Positions 9,701-16,749 of a stretch of 64,000 nucleotides of DNA are shown one piece after another. Source of the DNA: Kiritimatiellia bacterium (GTDB lineage: Bacteria; Verrucomicrobiota; Kiritimatiellia; UBA8416; JADHWI01). Made by a program: the position numbers and the translations under genes. The DNA lies in NCBI GenBank assembly GCA_030744755.1, contig JASLPY010000001.1, forward strand, positions 1 through 64,000. Reading direction: 5' to 3'. Under the pieces are notes generated by a model. It had not been told where the DNA came from and ran no database searches. It saw nothing but the letters and a program-made list of their open reading frames with translations. Each line of letters starts with the position of its first letter. The first letter of the stretch is position 1.

Positions 9701-10272
9701 TCTTCTTCCAGGCGCTGGATGAGAATTACATGCAATTGCAGCACATGCCTACATTCATAAACCTGATGCCGGGTGAAAGGCGGTCCTGTATCGGGTGCCA
9801 CGAAGAACGCCGGAAAGCGCCCGGCGTAACCAGTACCCGCCCGATGGCCATGGAACATCCCGTTCAGGAGCTTTCACCTCAGCCGGGTGATACGGGGCCA
9901 CGCATGATCCACTACGTCTCCGATGTTCAGCCTATTCTCGATAAACATTGCGTGAACTGTCACGGCAGCAAGAACCCCAAGGGCCACCTCGACCTAACCG
10001 GCGAGGTCACGGAGAACTGGAATCGTTCCTACGAGAACATTGTAGGCAAGGGACTGGTCGCGGTAAGGGACAGCCGCTACGGCAGGTCCGGTTTCCGACC
10101 CGAACCGCCGCTGAGCTTCGGATCACACATCAGCAAACTGGTAGAGCAGATCCGCAGAGAGCCCTGCAAAGCCAAGCTCACTCAAGAGGAGTTCATCAGG
10201 ATCGTAACATGGGTCGACGCCAACTCCCCGTACCTGGGTAAATATGGCGAGCATGGCGGCAGGAAGCACTAG
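6766..10272 (+). CDS. HzsA-like di-haem beta-propeller protein 1 (duplicated N-terminal unit)
   Basis: 1168 residues; ATG 6766 follows AGGGAGA at 6753-6759 and opens a signal peptide. Two copies of a jelly-roll-like unit, each starting PAW(A/S)FDRGNV (near residues 25 and 270) and each followed by a helical linker, precede the characteristic block LAFDKLLF, a propeller region (FDLSFDAKKVAFGY, DPCYLPNGKIMFSSTR) at about 560-890, and two c-type haem motifs, CIGCH at 1008-1012 and CVNCH at 1062-1066. Propeller plus two haem sites is the layout of the hydrazine synthase alpha subunit, and proteins of this kind are annotated HzsA-related. The residue four after the first motif is Arg, not the Tyr reported as haem ligand in that enzyme, so the same chemistry is not expected. 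It lacks the KWKDDPDFRP tail of paralogues 2, 3 and 5. Confidence 0.8.
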   Translation: MKIPLLVAICSILFLSTQVEAGQLLVPAWAFDRGNVQIHADPDEYADAGPVVTSGPRKPWGWTVEYDLDLPVAGDYTFQVCYASAEPRPVQIFVDNWNMTKCCEGVTLDPKSSGQPDKFTGNSSGAKWEGVKNQWGKFIARKLTNGVHTVKLTRRGPLPHLVALHVATTAPFPEDWKPPQYKVRDIKSVPEEHRKAFKSPSGSNTTFLRQEIERMIRLFGPRYSDGPQHLNRVIALEKKQNDDALISLQHDAMAFWTNAPPKISKGGSLNIPAWSFDRGNVRIYASPDQFADAGPIVGNDPEYRGAGVAEYDIDFPVAGDYSLTVKYAAAEARPVEVFMDGKSMGKVCYDITFGSAPFEIPVKFSWDSSSARKKQESLTEWGIPRKISITEGKHTLKFARSGPLPHFVEFRLASSTPFPKGWKQPSREMPHLNSVPARERSVFMAPDSVNIAALRLAIEDMIRDLGPEYPQGPQFLERLAKFEKEKSKILINPRCRIWSCEEGIPEEERTMENELVSLRSEAMQAHPALAFDKLLFFKRKMFRGNTYQDNKLNDEGGGLCVLSPISAEGKVTSLVPELDGGVFTRFDLSFDAKKVAFGYKRKDKPFRIYEIDIDPSKGMMIPGSLRQLTFDSDKEAETVAETAKLYGGGAKGHGFSFDDMDPCYLPNGKIMFSSTRSMRNVFCNPSVVATLHLMDGDGKNMQCISGGPLSEMDPTMLDDGRVIFTRWEYVDKGLGNGQALWAVRPDGSGIEHIYKNSIIRPAQLLNARNIPGSRKLITVASPHCGGRLGGPVVLVDNRATRRSAEGMDCITPEQAYPCMNAARYDMGFFREPYPFSEKFYLVSHNPGTKRKKPNYGIYVLDAWGNRAPLHRDPELSCYQPVPLMPRQRPTQIASSEQGGAKREKTGTVFVQDVYQGMTGIKRGRVKYLRVMGALPWPWNEKGIFRVSRHGTVHRKKVYGIAEVHEDGSACFTAPAGENIFFQALDENYMQLQHMPTFINLMPGERRSCIGCHEERRKAPGVTSTRPMAMEHPVQELSPQPGDTGPRMIHYVSDVQPILDKHCVNCHGSKNPKGHLDLTGEVTENWNRSYENIVGKGLVAVRDSRYGRSGFRPEPPLSFGSHISKLVEQIRREPCKAKLTQEEFIRIVTWVDANSPYLGKYGEHGGRKH

Positions 10273-10323
10273 GGTCGACAGGGGAGCCTTCAGCTCCCCG
10301 ATGCGGGATGCGGGATGCAGGAA

Positions 10324-10456
10324 GTAGCTCACCTCTCCAGAGGTGAGTGTCAGCATGACAAGAGAACCCTCAAGCGATAGAAGAGTCAAAAAGACAGATG
10401 GTCACGCAGATCGTTCTCAGGCTATGCGCATACGCACCTCTGGAGAGGCGCGCTAC
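10324..10456. repeat. Inverted-repeat element in the 319-bp gap before paralogue B
   Basis: Arms 10324-10347 and 10433-10456 are reverse complements at 21 of 24 positions, and each arm contains the palindrome CCTCTCCAGAGG. The left arm alone can form a 9-bp hairpin (10328-10336/10339-10347). Nothing coding is seen between 10273 and 10591. Possible transcription barrier between HzsA-like gene 1 and paralogue B, or a MITE-like element. Confidence 0.7.
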
Positions 10457-10516
10457 AGGGGAGGCCTTTGGAAGGGGTGGTGCACTGAAACACCTGAGAA
10501 CACTCAACTGGCGTGC

Positions 10517-10560
10517 GGCGGCCTGCCCTACATAGCCTCGGCGAAGTAGGGCAGGCCGCC
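10517..10560. repeat. Perfect 15-bp hairpin 31 bp before paralogue B
   Basis: Arms 10517-10531 and 10546-10560 are exact reverse complements around a 14-nt loop. The loop and flanks (ATAGCCTCGGCGAA) match the inner part of the dispersed repeat seen near 43918, 53420 and 57543. It would form a very stable RNA hairpin in the paralogue B leader if transcribed. Confidence 0.75.
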
Positions 10561-10591
10561 GGGATTCAGAAGGAAAATCGGACACAGGACA

Positions 10592-13500
10592 ATGACGGAT
10601 CGAATAACGCCAGCCGGAACTCTCGCACTACTGCTTGTTGGCAGTATCCCCCTGACTGCCATCGCCAAACCATACGACTTCTACGCCAACGTGCGCTACC
10701 CCGGCGCGGAGCTGCGGGAAGATGTTGATATCTACAAGGTTAAGCAGTCCGGACGCGGTGACCCGAAAGCCTATGACCGCCGCGAGGTCAAGTGGTGGCC
10801 GCGCAAAGGCCTGGACATCATAGAAGTTCAGAAGGGCATGCCGTTTCGTACATGGATTTGGCAGTCACAACCGCTCAAAGCGCACCTTGTCGGGTTTCGA
10901 GGAATAGGCAACACGAAGACAAGTAAGTTCAACGGTGATGGCGGGCCCTGGGTGCCTGCAGTTGTCCTGCGCCTGGAAGATGGACGCAAACGCTGTTTCA
11001 TCAGCAAAGGGTTCGGTGAAGAGGACCGGAAGTTCATCATGGACCTGTACCTCAAGGAAATGAAGCGGTTCCAGGACGGCCAGGACAAGACGAAACGCGA
11101 CAAGGGGACTGTCGATATACGCTGGCCCGACAACGCCAAGCCCGGCGAACCGGGCACGATGCAGGTTGAATCGGAGCATTTCATCTGGGTTTCCGGAAGC
11201 CAGGCGGGGAGTGAAGATGACCCCTGGGTAGATGCAAAGTATCCGGATAAGGCAAAATGGTACCGGGATGGTTCGATCGAATGCGCGGAGTCCTGGTGGT
11301 CACTGCTGGAATACGCCGGCAATCTCATGATCTACTGGGACAGGAAAGAGAAGCTCAAGCAGGTAATAACCGTTGCCGGGACCAAGCGTGACGGGCACCA
11401 ATTCATCGAAGGCTACGCGGGCGGCGGTTACGGCGGATGCATTCTAAAGGGTGCCGGCGGGGGGCCATGGGCACCCGGGCTCTGGCATGAATGGGGACAC
11501 GGATCACTTGTCAACAGGATCACTTTCGGAGGCGGCGAGGCCCAGGCGGACATGCACCAGTGTGTTGCCGATCCCAATATGCTCAAGGGCAACCACCATG
11601 TCAAAACACCATGGCGCAACGTTTTCAACGGCCAGCATCTCTACGGTTTCACGATGTTCTATACCATTACAGGTGATGATCCTAACTGGGGTTATGCCTG
11701 GTTTACATGCCTGCCTTACGCACAAGAAGAAATGAGCGTGTTCCAGGCAGCCGCACGGTGCGGAGAACAGCGGGGTTTGTTTAAGAAAGGTGATGGTATC
11801 CGCGGCGTGGGCGATATGGTCGGTGAATACGGTGCGCGTCTTGCTACGTTTGACTGCGAACTTGAGACCCGCTTGCGGGGTGCCTACTACGCGCCCACGC
11901 GCAGCTGGCTTGAGACTGTGGACAGGGAAAAATGCATTTACAGGATTCCCTGGCAGGACGCACCCGAACCATACGGGGTCAACATTGTGCGGCTCGTTCC
12001 CGATGGAGGCGCGGAAGAATTCGAGGTAGACTTTGCCGGGCTGCATGATCCTGATCTTTACAGTGACTGGCGTGCTGTCATTGTTGCTGTCGGCAAGGAC
12101 GAGATCAGGCGCTACTCCCCGATGTGGAACAGAGGGAAGATGGCTATGAAATGCCTGCCTGGTGATATAACCTACTGGCTGACGGTTACCGCCGTACCCA
12201 CTGCCTTGTACAGCGGCCGCAACATGCGGATTATCTACAGTGGCCGTCACGCGTATCGCTATCCATGGACCGTCCAACTCAAGGGTGTCAGCCCCGGCAC
12301 TCCGCGCAGGATGCCGGATGGACTCGATATGAAGAACTGTAAGCGACACGCTAACGGCGGCGGCTGGGTCGCCGATACAGCAGAAGTAGCGGACACCGCC
12401 TACGTCGGCCCCGGCGCCATGGTAATGGGCAAAGCGCAGGTAAGAGACCACGCGATCATTGAGGATCTTGCGTTCGTAGGCGGCGGGGCTGTTATCTCGG
12501 AACACGCGCGCGTCAGCGGCAGGGCAGCGATAGAAGGAAGCGCGAAGGTGAAAGGCTATACACGCACATGGACGGCAGACAGCGGTGCGACTGTGACAGA
12601 CCCTCTTCCCCTGCGGCTTGGAGCGGAGAAACTTCACGAGTACGGGCTCTGGGCGAATTACGCGATGGACCGCGATGAGAATATACTACTGGAAGATTAC
12701 TACAGGTTCGTGCAGGGCATTGACAGAGGTTACGGAAGACGCATGGGAACGAACCTGGATGGCTACCTGGTCGGTGAGCCCGGCTTCGTAACTGATGACG
12801 GTCACCGCGGGTTCCGTTTCAACGGCAAGTCCCAATACGCCGAACTATGTCCGCGCGCGGTTGACCTTGGCGAGATAACTGTTGAAATAGTACTCAAGTC
12901 GGAAGACAAGGGTAACCAGACGATATTTGACTTCGGCGGATCACCGGACAACTGTCTTGTTCTCAAAACCGGCCGCGGAGGAAAGGCTGAACTTGTCGCC
13001 ATGGTCAAGGGCAAGCCGGTTGTTGATCTGACTTCTTCGAAAGCCATTGCAAGGGACCAGTGGGCTATACTGCGCGTAGAAATTGACGGCATCAAAACAT
13101 CGCTGTGGCTAAATGGTGAGAAGGTTGCCGAAAAGGCTTCCGCATTCAGGCCCTGTGACGTGTTTCCCGGCGACCAGAAACGCAACTTTGTCGCCGCTTT
13201 ACGAACTGGGAAAGGCCATTTCAAGGGCGTAGTTGACAGGGTCTCGGTATATCACGCAGTACATGAGAACTTCGCGAGTCTCCCGGAACCAACCAGGGAT
13301 TCGCCCAGACGGCCTACCATGGAAATAATCGAGGAGATAGAAAAGAGCTATGGCAATATCAAGGAGATGGAAAAGAAGATACGTGAAAAGGCTCAGGAGC
13401 TGAGCAAGCCTTACGGGGAATACAAGAAACAGGTCGACGCGCGAATCAAGGAGCTGGAGCAAAGGGACCCGGGCCTGGAAGCCGCGACAATGAAACACAA

Positions 13501-14155
13501 GGAAGCCGAGGATATTCTCAGGAAGAAAAAGCAGGAACTGCAGAAGAAATTCGACGCATTGCCTGAAACGGTCAAAGTAACGACCAGGATCAACGAATTG
13601 CGCCAACAGCGATCTGAACTTCAGAAAACAATAAAGGAGTTGAAGGACGGGGACAGAAAGAAGGCCGAAGAGAAGATCAAGGCGTTGACCAATGAAGAGC
13701 GGCAGAAGGACCGCGATTTGAGGCCCAGGCGGGAGAAGTACATTGCAGAGGGTACCGTGAAGATGGCGCGTGAGGTCGGAACCGCGAAAATAGCGCTGGA
13801 GGAAGCCAGGCACAGAGCGATGACGCCATATACTCCGGAGAAACTCTGGATAGCGAGCTTCAACTACCAGGCCTACAGGGGATATTACAACACAAGTTAC
13901 GGCAGGTACCTGAATGATCACGCGAAGGCACTGTTTGGCGGCGACCAAAGGCGTGACGATATCGGGTTCCTGAAACAGGTATTGGATGCTAACAACAGTA
14001 AAGATGACTGGAGCACAAGCGTTGACTGGGACTGGCGAATGAAGCAGGAAGTCGACGGCACGATCAAGGACCTGCCGTTACAGCAGGAATGGATCAAACG
14101 GGCGAGGGGGCCGGTTGTAACGGAGAAGCCGGAGGGGGTGAAAAGTGATCAGTAA
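10592..14155 (+). CDS. Paralogue B: secreted HExxH peptidase / beta-helix / LamG / coiled-coil protein
   Basis: 1187 residues, signal peptide MTDRITPAGTLALLLVGSIP then TAIA. The most diverged of the four paralogues. HEWGH is at residues 299-303 with a candidate third ligand in GGGE 13 residues on; PWRNV and DDPNWGYA are conserved. Hexapeptide repeats lie near 593-656, the LamG-like domain near 737-886 and a long Lys/Glu-rich coiled coil near 910-1080. The family C-terminal module (VDWDWR...EWIKRARG) is present but followed by about 14 extra residues, so it lacks the terminal VRGY of the others. Its stop overlaps the next gene's GTG start by 11 bp, so B and the FGE-fold protein are translationally coupled. 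Confidence 0.8.
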   Translation: MTDRITPAGTLALLLVGSIPLTAIAKPYDFYANVRYPGAELREDVDIYKVKQSGRGDPKAYDRREVKWWPRKGLDIIEVQKGMPFRTWIWQSQPLKAHLVGFRGIGNTKTSKFNGDGGPWVPAVVLRLEDGRKRCFISKGFGEEDRKFIMDLYLKEMKRFQDGQDKTKRDKGTVDIRWPDNAKPGEPGTMQVESEHFIWVSGSQAGSEDDPWVDAKYPDKAKWYRDGSIECAESWWSLLEYAGNLMIYWDRKEKLKQVITVAGTKRDGHQFIEGYAGGGYGGCILKGAGGGPWAPGLWHEWGHGSLVNRITFGGGEAQADMHQCVADPNMLKGNHHVKTPWRNVFNGQHLYGFTMFYTITGDDPNWGYAWFTCLPYAQEEMSVFQAAARCGEQRGLFKKGDGIRGVGDMVGEYGARLATFDCELETRLRGAYYAPTRSWLETVDREKCIYRIPWQDAPEPYGVNIVRLVPDGGAEEFEVDFAGLHDPDLYSDWRAVIVAVGKDEIRRYSPMWNRGKMAMKCLPGDITYWLTVTAVPTALYSGRNMRIIYSGRHAYRYPWTVQLKGVSPGTPRRMPDGLDMKNCKRHANGGGWVADTAEVADTAYVGPGAMVMGKAQVRDHAIIEDLAFVGGGAVISEHARVSGRAAIEGSAKVKGYTRTWTADSGATVTDPLPLRLGAEKLHEYGLWANYAMDRDENILLEDYYRFVQGIDRGYGRRMGTNLDGYLVGEPGFVTDDGHRGFRFNGKSQYAELCPRAVDLGEITVEIVLKSEDKGNQTIFDFGGSPDNCLVLKTGRGGKAELVAMVKGKPVVDLTSSKAIARDQWAILRVEIDGIKTSLWLNGEKVAEKASAFRPCDVFPGDQKRNFVAALRTGKGHFKGVVDRVSVYHAVHENFASLPEPTRDSPRRPTMEIIEEIEKSYGNIKEMEKKIREKAQELSKPYGEYKKQVDARIKELEQRDPGLEAATMKHKEAEDILRKKKQELQKKFDALPETVKVTTRINELRQQRSELQKTIKELKDGDRKKAEEKIKALTNEERQKDRDLRPRREKYIAEGTVKMAREVGTAKIALEEARHRAMTPYTPEKLWIASFNYQAYRGYYNTSYGRYLNDHAKALFGGDQRRDDIGFLKQVLDANNSKDDWSTSVDWDWRMKQEVDGTIKDLPLQQEWIKRARGPVVTEKPEGVKSDQ

Positions 14156-15146
14156 CCGGTTATCAGTTATCAGTCTGGTTCTCGCTGTTATAGTCGCTCA
14201 AAGCGCTCTGGCAGGCGATGTGACACAGATGAGATCGCTCAATGCCAAGGACTGGACGGTCCCGGACATAGAATTGAAGATGAAGCTCATCCCCGCGGGC
14301 AGCTTCACCATGGGAAGCCCGCAAGACGAGAAATGCCGGCGTGTCGACGAAGTTCAGCACCAGGTAGAAATATCAAACCCGTTCTACATGGGTGTTTATG
14401 AAGTAACCCAACGCGAGTTTTACAGGCTGATGATGCCGCCGGACTACGATTACGAGATCTGGAAGTTCAAGCGCGGTCCTATCCATGACGGCGCCGCGTT
14501 CTGTTACCGCTACCCGATGGGCGGCGGCCTGATCAACGGCGGGCGCGCGCTGGGCGGGGACAGGACGGACCTTAACCCGATGGAATGCGTGACGTGGGGG
14601 CGCGCCAGAGAGTTCTGCGCGAAGCTGACGGAGATCGAGAGCAAGGCTGGCCGCCTGCCGGACGGTTACGTCTATCGTCTGCCCACGGAGGCCGAATGGG
14701 AATACGCCTGCCGGGCCGGAACCGAGAGTCCGTACAACGTTGAGTGTGATTTCTCCGACCTGGGCTCGATCCACAAGTTCGCCTGGGTCACTCACTACAG
14801 TGACACCTCGTTCGGGACCCATCCGGTGGGGGAACACCGCAAGTCGAACGAGTGGGGGCTCTTCGACATGCACGGCAACGTGTACGAATGGTGCCTGGAC
14901 TGGTATGCCCCCTACCCTGCCGGCAAGGCCAAGGATCCTACTGGCCCGGCGGAAGGGACCGAGAAGGTCATCCGCGGCGGCTGTTTTGCCGGGGTGCACA
15001 AGGGCGACAAAAAGAGACACAGCCCAGAAGATCTGAGCCAGCAAGTGCATCCGTTCCTGCGTTCAGCATCGCGCTACTCTGTCCCTCCCGAGATGAACTG
15101 CTACGCTATCCTTGGTTTCCGCGTAGTGATGGGAGTTGCGAGATAG
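14145..15146 (+). CDS. Secreted FGE/SUMF1-fold protein, catalytic cysteines absent
   Basis: 333 residues from GTG 14145 (GGAGGGGG at 14131-14138, inside paralogue B), with a signal peptide. Hallmarks of the formylglycine-generating-enzyme fold: IPAGSFTMGSPQDE, MGVYEVTQREF, LPTEAEWEYACRAGT, GLFDMHGNVYEWC and a final GFRVV. The C-terminal stretch where true FGE enzymes carry two copper-binding cysteines reads FLRSASRY...EMNCYAILGFR, with no Cys at those positions. I therefore infer a non-catalytic or differently acting FGE-fold (lectin-like) protein, perhaps a partner of paralogue B. Confidence 0.8.
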   Translation: MISNRLSVISLVLAVIVAQSALAGDVTQMRSLNAKDWTVPDIELKMKLIPAGSFTMGSPQDEKCRRVDEVQHQVEISNPFYMGVYEVTQREFYRLMMPPDYDYEIWKFKRGPIHDGAAFCYRYPMGGGLINGGRALGGDRTDLNPMECVTWGRAREFCAKLTEIESKAGRLPDGYVYRLPTEAEWEYACRAGTESPYNVECDFSDLGSIHKFAWVTHYSDTSFGTHPVGEHRKSNEWGLFDMHGNVYEWCLDWYAPYPAGKAKDPTGPAEGTEKVIRGGCFAGVHKGDKKRHSPEDLSQQVHPFLRSASRYSVPPEMNCYAILGFRVVMGVAR

Positions 15147-15222
15147 GGTCGGGAATATCTCTTCTTTGTGGCCGCCGGCGCGTAGCCGGTGGAAAGGTCA
15201 TTCTCCCGCTACAACATGGTGA

Positions 15223-16722
15223 CTACTTCGCTTTTACGTCATAGCAGTACAGATGACGGTGGAAGCGCTGGTACAAGCGGCCGCCGGTGACGACGGGGTG
15301 GGACCAGCTGGGGCCGCGGCGCTCTTCTTTGATCTCAGCGACCGGGCCTTCGGGGGGCGGGAGACCGCGCTTTTTGCAGTAGTCCACGATGTTCTTGCCA
15401 TCGACTGTCGGGGCCAGCAGCTCACCGACCTGTTTGTATTCTTTTTCTGTACATTCAACCAAAGCGATACGGCCGTCTTTGAGGCTATGCATATAGAGCA
15501 TGCCGTCGGCCCAACATATCGAGCCTTTGCTCACGCCTTTCACTTGCCACATGGGCTTACCCGTTTTCATTTCCAGGCAAGTCCAGCCTTCATAGTTGTT
15601 CGTGCCATAAACAAAACCGCCATGCAGGACATAGCCGCCTGTCTGACAGTTCATAATGATTTTCTTCTCGCCTTTTGGTACTTCTTTCCAGAGCTCTTTC
15701 GTAGTGATCTTCGCAGTCTTGGGATCAACTTCCAGTCTGATACAGATGGCACCGCGGCCATAACCGACAGCCCAAAAGACATGGCCATCATGGAACACCG
15801 GGGTCGGGACGTTGGCCAGGCTACCCTCGCCGTGCGGGTGCGTCCAGAGAAGCTTACCCGTCTCGGCGTGAATACCGATCAAGAGGTCTTTTGAACCGGT
15901 GATGATCATGGGGATATCTTTGTACTCGACGTAACGAGCCGGGACGTAATGGACTTCGGTCACCGGAGGGGATTGCCAGACGGTCTTTCCGGTTTTCTTA
16001 TCCAACGCTACCATGAAGGTCTTCTCTCCTCCGGGGGTGAAGATGATTCTGTCGTCAACGATCAGGGGGGATTCGGACCAGCCCCAGTTTCTAATGCCTT
16101 GCGTTCCTTCAAAATCATCGACCGAGCGTGTCCATTTTGTCTCGCCGTTTTTGCCATCGTAACAGCCCAGCACACCTTTGCCGCTAAAAACATACAGCAG
16201 GCCATCATCCGTGGTGACCGACGAACGGCTGCCAACGAATTTGTGTTCATAGGCTTCGCCGATATCTTTGGTCCAGAGAATCTTGCCGTTCATGTCCAGA
16301 CACGTAAGGTGAAGATGCGTACCCGGATACTTGTAGTATCCGGTACCAACTCGTGGTCGGGGCTTCGCGGTGTCGGTAGTGGACTTGCGGCCATCCCGCA
16401 TACTGCTTTCTCCCGCCGGAGTAAAAAGCTCTTCGCCGCGCGTAGCGGGATTGCGACCCGTGATGTAGATGCATCCATTGGCGAAGGTCGGGCTCGAAAA
16501 CCCCTGGCCAACATCATCACAGTGCCAGAGCAGCTTGGGGCCACCTTCGGGCCAGCTCTTGAGTAACCCCGTATCCGTTGACTTGCCATCGTTCGTCGGC
16601 CCACGCCAACGCGGCCAATTGGGCTCATCGGCCCAAACGACGTCTGCCGCCACCAACAGGGTACAGGCCAGTGTAAGGACGGCTCGTGTGTTCCGGCATA
16701 GGGAATAGTTGAACGTAGTCAC
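15223..16722 (-). CDS. Secreted PQQ-type beta-propeller protein 1
   Basis: 499 residues from GTG 16722, with AAGGAG (complement of 16733-16738) 10 nt upstream and a signal peptide. Opens with the PVC-typical WPRWRGPTNDGKS motif and continues with repeated propeller strands (LTCLDMNGKILW, MVALDKKTGKTVW, GIHAETGKLLW) and a last strand GGRLYQRFHRHLYCYD. This fold is shared by PQQ dehydrogenases and by BamB-like scaffolds; no catalytic Asp/Ca2+ site could be identified by eye, so enzymatic activity is not claimed. Compared with the second copy (36060-37349) it has a roughly 40-residue insertion after the ITGR block. It starts 27 bp after the HzsA-like gene 2 stop, so the two probably form an operon. 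Confidence 0.85.
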   Translation of the reverse strand: MTTFNYSLCRNTRAVLTLACTLLVAADVVWADEPNWPRWRGPTNDGKSTDTGLLKSWPEGGPKLLWHCDDVGQGFSSPTFANGCIYITGRNPATRGEELFTPAGESSMRDGRKSTTDTAKPRPRVGTGYYKYPGTHLHLTCLDMNGKILWTKDIGEAYEHKFVGSRSSVTTDDGLLYVFSGKGVLGCYDGKNGETKWTRSVDDFEGTQGIRNWGWSESPLIVDDRIIFTPGGEKTFMVALDKKTGKTVWQSPPVTEVHYVPARYVEYKDIPMIITGSKDLLIGIHAETGKLLWTHPHGEGSLANVPTPVFHDGHVFWAVGYGRGAICIRLEVDPKTAKITTKELWKEVPKGEKKIIMNCQTGGYVLHGGFVYGTNNYEGWTCLEMKTGKPMWQVKGVSKGSICWADGMLYMHSLKDGRIALVECTEKEYKQVGELLAPTVDGKNIVDYCKKRGLPPPEGPVAEIKEERRGPSWSHPVVTGGRLYQRFHRHLYCYDVKAK

Positions 16723-16749
16723 GGCCTCTCTTCTCCTTGTAGTTTCAAA

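Noticed and set aside
6766-10272. Hydrazine synthase / anammox locus
   Set aside because: Only alpha-subunit-like architecture is present, in five divergent copies; the haem-ligand Tyr is missing and no beta/gamma subunits, hydroxylamine oxidoreductase-like octahaem proteins or ladderane genes are in the window.
11504-12637. 377-residue minus-strand open frame
   Set aside because: Antisense to paralogue B; composition is that of a shadow frame and it has no start signal.
15147-15222. Terminator between convergent FGE-fold and PQQ genes
   Set aside because: Only a 5-bp stem (CCGGC/GCCGG) is visible and no T-run; too weak to annotate.
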